Shown: piece after piece, positions 7,331 to 14,267 of the stretch | How positions within the stretch are numbered: position 1 is the stretch's first letter | Layout: the number at the start of each line of letters is the position of its first letter | DNA from: DATJZH01 sp035499215 | Lineage (GTDB): Bacteria > Actinomycetota > Actinomycetes > Streptosporangiales > Streptosporangiaceae | DNA length: 19,594 bases | NCBI GenBank assembly: GCA_035499215.1 | Contig: DATJZH010000279.1 | Span: 1-19,594 of the forward strand | Reading direction: 5' to 3' | Notes under the pieces: generated by a model | Told to the model about the DNA's origin: nothing | The model's input: the letters and a program-made list of their open reading frames with translations, nothing else | Database searches by the model: none | Position numbers and translations under genes: made by a program

Positions 7331-8986
7331 TCAGTCTTCAGCGGGCGCCGCGCGACCGGCCGGACCGCCGCGGATGTAATTCGCGTGGAAGGCCTGCCGC
7401 TCCTCCGGCGTCATCTCGTTGAGCAGCACGTTCGGGCTCTGCAGCGGGCCCATCCGGCGCAGGTGGTCCAGCGTCCACAGCTTCTTCGGGTCGTCCAGGT
7501 TCAGATGCGGCTGCGCGACCATCGTCTTGCCGTCGTCCCGCACATAACCCATGTCCAACACCACGTCGGCCCAGTTCCAGCCGTGGTAGAGCGTCTCCCA
7601 CTCCCGCTTGCCGATCAGCTGGCCCATGTTCGGGGTCTGGCGGCCCTGGTAGGTCGGCCGGAACGCGGTCGTGTCGGTCCAGGCGCATTCCTTGTGACAG
7701 TAGGTGCGCACCTGACCGTCGACCTCTTCCATCACCATGTCCTCGCGGACCAGGCACGGCACCATGCAGGTCCAGCAGCGGTGCGGGTACTGGTAGTCGA
7801 CGTCCTCGGCGACGATCGGGTGATGGCCGTTCGGGATCGACAGCCGGTTGTAGTTCTCCCACCACTTGCCGTACCGGTCATACCAGCCGGGGTACTTGTA
7901 CTCGAACCACTCGAAGTCCTTGTCGGTCATCGGGTCGATCCGCCAGTAGTTCGCCAGCCAGCCGGTGGCGAAGAACTGGGCTACCTCGTGCACGTAGCCC
8001 TTGTTCCAGATCTGGTTCCATGCTTCCTCGATCAGGTCGTGCGGGATGACCAGGCCGTACTTCTCCAGCGGGACGAGGTAGCTGCGGTAGTAGTCGTCGT
8101 AGATCCACCGCCGCCACATCTCGGCGTAGGACTCGCGGTCCTTGCGCCGGTCCTTGGTGCCGTACTCGATGAACGTGCCGATGGCGGCGTCCACCACCCG
8201 GTGGTTGTTCCACCAGGCGTAGCGCAGGTCGCGCTCGAGCAGCTGGTGGTTGCTCTCGTCTGCCAGCGCCATCAGCAGCGTGGCGTAGCCGTTGCTGATG
8301 TGCCGGGACTCGTCTGACTGGACCGAGTGGAACACCGTCGGGAGCAGGTAGTCGCCGTTGGCGGCGGCCTCGGCCGGCATGGCCACGAACAGCGTGTTGG
8401 TGAACGCCGTCTCAGCCACGATGGTCAGGTAGATGCTGGCCGCGGTGATCGCGTCACCGGTGATGAAACCCTCGGCGAACTGGCGGCCGATCGTCCCGCA
8501 GTAATCGTTCTGGAAGTCCCGCAGGCTCGAGTTGAAGCCCGCCGGGTCGATGTAGTTGTTCATGTAGAGGCGTTTGAGGTTCTGCTGGATCGTCGAGTGC
8601 CGTACCTCGTCGATCATCTGGATCGCCTGGCCGTTGTGCAGTTCCGGGTTGGGAACAGTGCGGAACAGCAGCGGCATTGCCCGGGCCGCCGAGATCTCGG
8701 GCAGCGGGATGATGGACAGGAACAGCTTCTGCCACTCCAGCCAGCGCTCCTGCACCTGGCGGAACATGTTGCCGCGGATGGCGCCGTCGGAAGCTCCGTA
8801 GACGCGGTGGTCCTTTTCCTCCTGCATCGGGAAATACGACCGCAGGACCTGCTTGAGCGGGTCCTTCTTCTTCGCCTTCTGGAACGAGTAGTCGGTTCCG
8901 TACTGTGACACTGGCTCGTGATACAGCGGCTCCCAGGACAGTTCCTGGATCTTCTGGTGCGCCCTGGCCACGCTCTGCCGACTCAT
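7331..8986 (-). CDS. prmA: Propane monooxygenase hydroxylase large (alpha) subunit PrmA
   Basis: Catalytic subunit of a soluble di-iron monooxygenase (PrmA/MimA type) inserting one O atom of O2 into short alkanes, and in some relatives phenol or acetone. With ATG 8986 it has 551 residues, close to the family norm. The carboxylate-bridged di-iron ligands are all visible: Glu97 (PLPEIS), Glu127-x-x-His130 (DEVRH), Glu192 (AETAFTN) and Glu226-x-x-His229 (DESRH). A YHS-like cysteine region follows with Cys404, 407, 411, 430 and 434 (RCWTCMVPC ... YCHKECAW). The open frame runs upstream to 9115, but that stretch has no family similarity and lies in the promoter region. The ribosome site is a modest AAGGGG. 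This is the first gene of the minus-strand operon; transcription probably starts in the 243 bases upstream. Confidence 0.96.
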   Translation of the reverse strand: MSRQSVARAHQKIQELSWEPLYHEPVSQYGTDYSFQKAKKKDPLKQVLRSYFPMQEEKDHRVYGASDGAIRGNMFRQVQERWLEWQKLFLSIIPLPEISAARAMPLLFRTVPNPELHNGQAIQMIDEVRHSTIQQNLKRLYMNNYIDPAGFNSSLRDFQNDYCGTIGRQFAEGFITGDAITAASIYLTIVAETAFTNTLFVAMPAEAAANGDYLLPTVFHSVQSDESRHISNGYATLLMALADESNHQLLERDLRYAWWNNHRVVDAAIGTFIEYGTKDRRKDRESYAEMWRRWIYDDYYRSYLVPLEKYGLVIPHDLIEEAWNQIWNKGYVHEVAQFFATGWLANYWRIDPMTDKDFEWFEYKYPGWYDRYGKWWENYNRLSIPNGHHPIVAEDVDYQYPHRCWTCMVPCLVREDMVMEEVDGQVRTYCHKECAWTDTTAFRPTYQGRQTPNMGQLIGKREWETLYHGWNWADVVLDMGYVRDDGKTMVAQPHLNLDDPKKLWTLDHLRRMGPLQSPNVLLNEMTPEERQAFHANYIRGGPAGRAAPAED

Positions 8987-9157
8987 GTCACCCCTTGCCC
9001 TTCCGTCGCATCGGCTGCGACGCCCTGCCTGCAGCCATGACCGTTTGCTCGGGCTCCATGCACCTAGTAGGCCGCCGCACCCCGCCGGCGGCGCGGCACC
9101 GGTGCGCGGCCGCAACGCCTCATGCCCGAATCACAACCCGCGGCAAGGGGTGGTGGG

Positions 9158-9172
9158 TTCTCAACATGAGAC
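9158..9172. promoter_or_regulatory. Palindromic site upstream of prmA (candidate activator site)
   Basis: TTCTCAACATGAGAC is an imperfect dyad that matches 13 of 15 bases of a perfect palindrome at 9603-9617 in front of the divergent regulator gene. It sits about 172 bases upstream of the prmA ATG, a normal distance for an upstream activating site of an AcoR-type protein. The functional assignment is inferred. Confidence 0.6.
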
Positions 9173-9210
9173 ATACCTCACAGAAGCTAGACATAGCTCA
9201 CAGAAGTTAC
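9171..9210. repeat. Two tandem 20-bp direct repeats upstream of prmA
   Basis: ACATACCTCACAGAAGCTAG (9171-9190) is followed immediately by ACATAGCTCACAGAAGTTAC (9191-9210), with 17 of 20 positions identical. A spacing of two helical turns per copy suits paired protein binding on one DNA face. The first copy abuts the palindrome at 9158-9172. An inverted repeat AGCTA-N4-TAGCT (9185-9198) spans the junction. Position and AT-richness against a GC-rich background mark this as the likely prmA control region. Confidence 0.65.
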
Positions 9211-9229
9211 AGCGCATTGCAGCCAGCCC

Positions 9230-9478
9230 TCAGCCCTCGCCGAACATGGCGGCACGGATTTGCGCGAGCTGGTCACGGACGTCACGCGAGATCTGAATGC
9301 TGCACTCTGGGGCCGGCTCGATCCCCAGGGCCCGCAGCAGCGCGGCCGCCGGGGCGCCCGGATCCCCGGCGTCCCCCAGCCGGGGACGCAGGCCCTCGTC
9401 GGCCAGGTGATGGAACACCAGGTTGACGATGCTCCAGGGGTTGTATGTCTCGGCCTGCGGCCGGCCCGGCTGGTCCAT
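9230..9478 (-). CDS. Small protein of unknown function upstream of prmA (82 residues)
   Basis: ATG at 9478 has GAGGAG seven bases upstream, a better site than the upstream starts of the same frame (to 9592). The protein begins MDQPGRPQAETYNPWSIVNL and has the core VFHHLADEGLRPRLG, then DPGAPAAALLRALGI. This is a compact, hydrophilic, probably helical protein with no signal peptide or membrane segment. It looks like a conserved actinobacterial small protein rather than noise, because the composition is ordinary and a good ribosome site is present. I do not know its function. It points the same way as prmA, 243 bases before it, and shares the intergenic region with the divergent regulator, so it may be co-regulated. 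Confidence 0.7.
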   Translation of the reverse strand: MDQPGRPQAETYNPWSIVNLVFHHLADEGLRPRLGDAGDPGAPAAALLRALGIEPAPECSIQISRDVRDQLAQIRAAMFGEG

Positions 9479-9602
9479 CTCGCGGCTCCTCACCGATAAT
9501 CGGCGACTCCGGCCCTCCTGGACGGACCGCGGCAGCATGCGGGGCATGTCGCTGCCAGCCGACCTCTTGAGGGCATCAGAAGCTGCCCACAAGGAAAGTG
9601 AG

Positions 9603-9617
9603 GTCTCAACTTGAGAC
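9603..9617. promoter_or_regulatory. Perfect 15-bp palindrome upstream of the regulator gene
   Basis: GTCTCAACTTGAGAC has two perfect 7-base arms around a central C. It lies 106 bases before the regulator ATG and about 125 bases before the small-protein ATG on the other strand. It shares 13 of 15 bases with the site at 9158-9172. Best read as a binding site for the divergent regulator (autoregulation); inferred from position and repetition. Confidence 0.65.
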
Positions 9618-9722
9618 AGATATTGCCCAACCGGGGCTTACATTGAAAACACGACCCAAACCTCTAGAGACACGCGGGCGGGGCCGAGCCCGCGATATCG
9701 GTCCCGGGAGGCAGGAGGCGGC

Positions 9723-11537
9723 ATGTCGCGCGGAGCAGGATTCCGACCGGGCGCGGACGACGCCGGGCTGGCCACGGCCAGGGAGCGCTTTCTCACCGCG
9801 GAATCCGTCGGGCCTGAGCAGGTGCGGGAGCCGATTCTGGCATCCTGGTGGCGATCCCGGCGGTGGAATGTGGCCGCGGACCGCATCGACCTGTCCTACG
9901 TCAGCGACCCGGACCCCGACACGCCGCTGACCCGAAGCGCCGCCGGCGTCCTCCGGAGCTTGCGCGAGAATCTCGACGGCCAGCCGATCAGCGTGATCCT
10001 CACCGACGCCCGCGGCGTTGTGCTCTCCCGGCAGACCGCCGACCGCGATCTCGAGCGGTACCTGGACTGCGTCCAGCTGGCGCCGGGTTTCAGCTACGCC
10101 GAGGAGTACGTCGGCACCAACGGAATCGGCACGGCGCTCGAAGGCGGCCAGCCGATGCACGTGTTCGGCCACGAGCATTACGCAGAGCACCTCGAGGCCC
10201 TGGCCTGCGCCGGGGTTCCGATCCGGCATCCTATATCCGGCAAGACCATCGGAGCAGTAGACCTGACCTGCTGGCGCAGGGACGCCGACGCGCTGCTGAT
10301 CGCTCTCGCCAAGATGGCCGCCGACCAGATCACCCAGGCTATGCTCGCCAGCACCAGCGCCCAGGAGTACGAGCTGCTGCAGGAGTACCTGCGGGCCTGC
10401 CGGCGGTCAGCCGGGATCGTCTTGGCGGTCACTAGCGACATGGTCATGATGAATGACTACGCCCGGCACGTGCTCGACCCCGGCGACCAGGTGGCGCTGC
10501 TCGGCTATGCGGCTGATGCCCTCGCCGCCGATCACCTGGACCCTGTCGATGTCGAGCTGCCAACCGGAGCCAGGGCCCGGATGTACTGCCGGCCGCTGCG
10601 CCGGAAGGGCAGGCGGCGGCAGGTCGGCGGCGTCGTGCAGGTGAAGCTGACCGAGCTGGTGAACAAGGTGTCGACCGAGGCGGGATCGGGACCGCAGCCG
10701 CGCAGGTTTCTGCCTGGCCTGGTCGGCGCGGGACCGCTCTGGCTGCGGGGCTGCCATCAGGTAGACGCGGCCTACGCCTCAGGCGAGTGGCTCGCGCTGG
10801 AAGGCGAGCCCGGAGTGGGCAAGCTGGCACTGCTGCGGGCCGTGCACCGCCGCCGCAACCCGGCTGGCACCTTTCATGTGCTGGATGCCGCAGACTCAGG
10901 CGATCACGACTGGCTGGCGCGGGCCCGCGGCGAGCTGGGCGACCGCGAGGGAAGCCTGGTCATCCGTCATGTCGACCGGCTCAGCGCGCGGCGCCTGCAC
11001 GCGTTGCGGGCGGCGCTCGAGACCGCGCTGGCAGCCGGCCGGCAGCAAGTCCTCTGGGTCGCGGTCACGTCCAGCCACACCCCGCCCGGCGGCAACCTGG
11101 CTGGCGTGCTGAAGTTCTTCCCGAGCACCGTGGAGCTTCCGCCGCTGCGCCACCACATCGAGGACCTGCATGACCTCGTGCCCGCATTCCTTGCCAGGCT
11201 GAACCATCACGGCCCGCTGACCTGCTCGCCCGAGGCCATGCAGCTGCTGCTGCGGTCCAGCTGGCCGGGCAACGCCGAGCAGCTGTGGCAGGTCCTGCGG
11301 CGCGTGGTGCGCGGCCGGCGCGCCGGCACGATCAATCCGGGCGATCTGCCGCCGGAATGCTGGGCGGTGAGCCGCAGGCTGCTCAGTCCGCTGGAGTCGA
11401 TGGAACGCGATGCTATCGTGGCGAGCCTGCTGGACAACGACGGCAACAAGGTCAAGGCGGCCGAGTCGCTGGGGATGTCCAGGGCCACGATCTACCGCAA
11501 GATCCACGAGTACGGGATCGTCACCCCGGTCGGCTGA
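9723..11537 (+). CDS. GAF / AAA-like / Fis-type transcriptional activator (AcoR/MimR-like) of the monooxygenase cluster
   Basis: A 604-residue cytoplasmic regulator. ATG 9723 follows AGGAGG. The N-terminal sensor (roughly 80-210) has a GAF-like signature, FSYAEEYVGTNGIGTALEGG, then HVFGHEHY. A central module (about 330-545) resembles the sigma-54-interaction AAA+ domain and keeps LPPLRHHIEDL and SSWPGNAEQLWQVLRRV. Its Walker A reads GEPGVGKL (361-368), Leu replacing Ser/Thr, its Walker B region reads SLVIRHVDRL without the Asp-Glu pair, and no GAFTGA is found. A C-terminal Fis-type helix-turn-helix occupies about 560-600 (KVKAAESLGMSRATIYRKIHEYGI). In mycobacteria a regulator of this kind (MimR) is required for expression of the homologous monooxygenase. 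Divergent placement supports the same role here, probably sensing substrate or product with the GAF domain. Most actinobacteria lack sigma-54, consistent with the degenerate ATPase. Confidence 0.92.
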   Translation: MSRGAGFRPGADDAGLATARERFLTAESVGPEQVREPILASWWRSRRWNVAADRIDLSYVSDPDPDTPLTRSAAGVLRSLRENLDGQPISVILTDARGVVLSRQTADRDLERYLDCVQLAPGFSYAEEYVGTNGIGTALEGGQPMHVFGHEHYAEHLEALACAGVPIRHPISGKTIGAVDLTCWRRDADALLIALAKMAADQITQAMLASTSAQEYELLQEYLRACRRSAGIVLAVTSDMVMMNDYARHVLDPGDQVALLGYAADALAADHLDPVDVELPTGARARMYCRPLRRKGRRRQVGGVVQVKLTELVNKVSTEAGSGPQPRRFLPGLVGAGPLWLRGCHQVDAAYASGEWLALEGEPGVGKLALLRAVHRRRNPAGTFHVLDAADSGDHDWLARARGELGDREGSLVIRHVDRLSARRLHALRAALETALAAGRQQVLWVAVTSSHTPPGGNLAGVLKFFPSTVELPPLRHHIEDLHDLVPAFLARLNHHGPLTCSPEAMQLLLRSSWPGNAEQLWQVLRRVVRGRRAGTINPGDLPPECWAVSRRLLSPLESMERDAIVASLLDNDGNKVKAAESLGMSRATIYRKIHEYGIVTPVG

Positions 11538-11639
11538 CCGCGACAGCCTCTCGGGGACTCGCCAGCCGCCGCGCTGGTCTTCAGGCGGCCAGCGGCGCCG
11601 GGTTGCATGAGGGCTGCTGGTAGCGGACAGTCGTTCGGC

Positions 11640-12050
11640 ATGAAGACGATGACATTCCCCGTGCGGACGGGCAGCCGCGAGAGCGTGCACGACATCACCG
11701 GGCAGTGCGAGCAGTTCGCCCGCCAATCCTCGGGCGGCGGCGACGGATTGCTGCATGTGTTCGTTCCGCACGCCACCGCCGGGGTGGCGCTGATGGAACT
11801 GGGCTCGGGCAGTGACGCCGACCTGCTCGCCGCGCTGGCCGGGCTGCTGCCCGCCGACGACAGGTGGCGGCACGCGCACGGATCGCGGGGCCATGGCCGT
11901 TCGCATGTGCTCCCGGCGTTCGTGGCGCCGTTCGCCACCGTGCCGGTGGTGAGCGGATCGCTGGCGCTCGGCACCTGGCAGTCAGTGGCACTAGTAGACC
12001 TAAACCAGGATAATCCGGACAGACGCGTCCGGCTGTCGTTCCTGGGCTAG
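11640..12050 (+). CDS. UPF0047/YjbQ family protein (secondary thiamine-phosphate synthase type)
   Basis: A 136-residue single-domain protein. Family residues are visible in order: His44/Thr46 (FVPHATAGV), Glu53, Asp61, HAHGSRGHGRSHV (78-90), and LALGTWQSVALVD (108-120), close to the C-terminus as usual. E. coli YjbQ has weak thiamine-phosphate synthase activity, but the physiological role is not settled. ATG 11640 matches the family N-terminus (MKTMTFPVRTG). The same frame can open at 11607, and no strong ribosome site is seen for either. The gene follows the regulator by 102 bases on the same strand and may be transcribed with it. Its TAG (12048-12050) interlocks with the stop of the opposing LCP remnant. 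Confidence 0.85.
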   Translation: MKTMTFPVRTGSRESVHDITGQCEQFARQSSGGGDGLLHVFVPHATAGVALMELGSGSDADLLAALAGLLPADDRWRHAHGSRGHGRSHVLPAFVAPFATVPVVSGSLALGTWQSVALVDLNQDNPDRRVRLSFLG

Positions 12051-12509
12051 CCGGTCCCAGCCGCTGCCGGCGGATTCCCCGGAGCCGCCAGCGGGGCAGT
12101 CCGGTTGTCGCGCGAATGCTGACCACGGTCACCCCGTGACGGCCAGGCGAGATGTGCACCAGCATGATCGTGTCGGTGTTCTGCTCTCCTGCGGCGGGCC
12201 GACATGCAGCTTGATCTGCTGGTACGGGCTCAGCCCCGCTCGGCTGTCCGTGCCGAAAACCAGGACGTTCAGCGCGCTGTTGTAACTGGGCGGCCGCGTG
12301 CCCAGGCCCGAGACGTCGAGCCGGGAAATGCTGTCCCACACGCCGCGGTACTGGGCGTAGAGGAAAACCGAGCCGGCGGTGAGCACGACGACGACCGCGA
12401 CCGAGAGCCGGCCAGCGATGCGCAGCGCGAGCCGCCGCCGCGGCCGGGCCCTTCCGGTGCGGGCGTGGCCGACGCCGGCCGGGCTGGTCACTCCGGCCCG
12501 GTTCCTCAT
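12047..12509 (-). pseudogene. Truncated, frame-disrupted LytR-CpsA-Psr (LCP) family gene remnant
   Basis: Starting at ATG 12509 the frame gives a basic N-terminus, one membrane helix (LSVAVVVVLTAGSVFLYAQY), and the opening of an LCP domain, NVLVFGTDSRAGLS. LCP enzymes attach wall polymers to peptidoglycan and are membrane-anchored. Near 12185 the homologous sequence jumps frame, continuing GEQNTDTIMLVHISPGRHGV and then VTVVSI. Near 12135 a second jump is needed to read the conserved PRD. Each is repaired by one extra C. Even then only about 154 residues are obtained: the sequence after SIPRD no longer resembles the family and ends at 12047. Normal LCP proteins are over 300 residues, so more than half the domain is missing. 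Treated as a remnant; a short divergent protein is less likely. Confidence 0.65.
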
Positions 12510-12725
12510 CCCCGTACTGGCTCATCCTCGGTCTGGGCATGAATGCCTGCCGCTCGGCGCGCTGCGCGTCGGATATTCCTCGGGGGTCGACCCATGCTCA
12601 GGGATCTTCTCTAGCGGATCTCTCCTAAGCTGCTAAAGATTCGCAGATGAAGGAGTCACAGGCTGTGCCCGTATCCGGCGCAATCCGGTCAGTCACATCT
12701 CTTTCCGGTGAGATCAGCGCTAAAA

Positions 12726-12829
12726 CTCCCGTTTGCGGTCAGCCTGACCGCATCCTTCGCGGTCAGGCCGGCCACCCCAGCTCCGGTTTACGGTCGGCTC
12801 GGGCCGCATCCGTTGCGGTCAGGCCGGCC
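12726..12829. repeat. Two imperfect direct repeats of about 48 bp
   Basis: Units at 12726-12773 and 12781-12829 share CTCC(C/G)GTTT, a CGGTC box, CCGCATCC or a close variant, and end identically in GCGGTCAGGCCGGCC. The period is 55 bases. They lie just beyond the 3' end of the MFS gene. Confidence 0.7.
12735..12751. repeat. Perfect 17-bp palindrome
   Basis: GCGGTCAG and CTGACCGC flank one central base. It is part of the first of two direct repeats in the intergenic region. It could fold in RNA as a terminator stem or act as a protein site. Confidence 0.7.
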
Positions 12830-12834
12830 TGACC
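12817..12834 (-). terminator. Perfect 18-bp palindrome downstream of the MFS gene, possible terminator
   Basis: GGTCAGGCC directly followed by its complement GGCCTGACC, 20 bases past the MFS stop codon. The stem is very stable in RNA, but there is no U tract and no loop beyond what the stem opens. Termination is therefore only a possibility (such U-less hairpins are common in actinobacteria). Confidence 0.4.
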
Positions 12835-12854
12835 CGTCTCGGCTCGGTGTCCGA

Positions 12855-14033
12855 TCAGCGGGCCTGTGATGTTCGCCGCAGTGCCGCGAGCGTCACGAGG
12901 CAGGCGCCCGCGAGCAGGCAGTACGGAAAGATGTCGGATGTCGCCTGGGCGAGCGCCCCGCTCCCGGCGGCAGCGAAGGCCTGCCCGCTGGCCCAGGCAA
13001 GGTTGCCCAGCCCGAACACGAGTCCCTGGTTCAGTTCCAGGCGGTGCGCTCCGCCGCTCAGCAGGGCTGTGGCCGGCGCGAAAAGGGTCCCGTAGGCGGG
13101 CATGCCGACGACCAGGAGGGCAATGAGCAGCGGCGCCGACGCCAGCACAGGTGCCAGCAGGCTGACCGCAACGGCCGCCGCCAGCGAGAACTGGATAGGC
13201 ACCAGCGCGCCGCGGCGATCCGACAGCCGGCCGGCCAGCGGGGACAGCAAAGCCTCAATCGCGGCGGCGGCCAGGAATGTGGCCCCGATGACCACGGCTG
13301 TGGCCCCCAGTCGGCTCAGCCGCAGCGGCGCGAGCACGTCGACTACGCCGAAGGCAAGCCCCGCGAGCATCGTCAGCCACATGCCCGTCCTGACCTGCCC
13401 GTCTCGCAGCACCGGCCATGCCGCCCCGAGCCGTTGCGGCACCGAGGCCAGCGGCCGTGGCACCACGAAGGCCGCCACCATCAGGGCAGCCCCGGCAACG
13501 GCCGCTGCGGTGAAGGCGGGACCGGTCCCCACCTCGTCGGCGGCAGCTCCGACGACAGGGCCGAAGAGCGCCCCGCCGACGGCCGCGCCGAGGGCAATCC
13601 CCAGCAACTCGCCGCGCCGCTGCGCCGGGGCGGCTGTCGCCAGCCAGGCCAGGCCCGCAGCCCAGATGCATGCGCCGGCCAGCCCCTCGACGAAGCGCGC
13701 CGCGTCCAGGGCGGCCGGCACGGCTGCCCAGCCGAAGACGAACGTCGCCACGCTCATCAGCGCCAGCCCGAGCAGCACCACCAGCCGCTCGCCCAGCCGG
13801 GAGGTGAGCACCCCGCCGGGCAGCGCGCCCACCAGCGTGCCCACGGGGTAAGCCGCGACAAGCAGCCCGGCCCCCGATTTAGCCAGCCCGGCCGTTGCGG
13901 TGTAGTGCGGCAGGAGCGGAGTCAGCGCGGTGAAGAACATCGTGTCGACCAGTACAAGGACGCAGACGAAACACAGCAGCGCCAGCACTGGGCGCGGCAG
14001 GCTCAGCCGGCGCTCCCCCGGCATTTCCGGCAT
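12855..14033 (-). CDS. Major facilitator superfamily (MFS) transporter
   Basis: A 392-residue integral membrane protein with many hydrophobic helices, consistent with about 12 segments. After the first helix (LALLCFVCVLVLVDTMFF) comes the family motif A region between helices 2 and 3, GGVLTSRLGERLVV. The second half repeats the pattern with PLAGRLSDRRGALV. This places it with drug/metabolite-type H+-coupled exporters, but the substrate cannot be inferred. ATG 14033 has a run of five G immediately upstream; ATG 14024, three codons later, is an alternative. It is divergent from the TIGR03086 gene across 234 bases and has no partner in the propane cluster. Confidence 0.9.
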   Translation of the reverse strand: MPEMPGERRLSLPRPVLALLCFVCVLVLVDTMFFTALTPLLPHYTATAGLAKSGAGLLVAAYPVGTLVGALPGGVLTSRLGERLVVLLGLALMSVATFVFGWAAVPAALDAARFVEGLAGACIWAAGLAWLATAAPAQRRGELLGIALGAAVGGALFGPVVGAAADEVGTGPAFTAAAVAGAALMVAAFVVPRPLASVPQRLGAAWPVLRDGQVRTGMWLTMLAGLAFGVVDVLAPLRLSRLGATAVVIGATFLAAAAIEALLSPLAGRLSDRRGALVPIQFSLAAAVAVSLLAPVLASAPLLIALLVVGMPAYGTLFAPATALLSGGAHRLELNQGLVFGLGNLAWASGQAFAAAGSGALAQATSDIFPYCLLAGACLVTLAALRRTSQAR

Positions 14034-14139
14034 CCCCCATGATCACACAGCTGGCGGATGTGGTCAGGTTCGCCTTTGTCGTGCCGCGTGCGAAGCTGTC
14101 CGGAAAGGGTCGTCACCGCTGCACCGGCGCGCGCATGAT

Positions 14140-14155
14140 CCGGCAGGCCTGCCGG
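14140..14155. promoter_or_regulatory. Perfect 16-bp palindrome in the MFS / TIGR03086 divergent region
   Basis: CCGGCAGGCCTGCCGG reads the same on both strands. It lies between two divergent starts (14033 minus, 14268 plus), where an operator would be expected. Its function is inferred from position only. Confidence 0.4.
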
Positions 14156-14267
14156 GAAGCGAAAGGTCGCGGCGCACACCGATGAGTTCTCGCTCCTGAG
14201 GTGGTCTGTTCCAGTGCGGCCAGCCGACCACGCTGGCACGAGAGCAGCGGAACGAAAGGCCGGGACG

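Larger units (their letters stand above)
12541..12854. other. Intergenic region without a gene, rich in palindromes
   Basis: About 310 bases between the LCP remnant and the MFS gene. No frame here has recognisable family content. It holds the repeat pair and palindromes listed separately, plus a comparatively AT-rich piece around 12600-12660 that could contain the promoter of the minus-strand LCP gene. Confidence 0.6.

Noticed and set aside
9112..9127. Sigma-54-like -24/-12 element upstream of prmA (minus strand GGGCATGAGGCGTTGC)
   Set aside because: The GG to GC distance is one base too long for sigma-54, the regulator lacks GAFTGA, and actinobacteria generally have no sigma-54. Probably chance.
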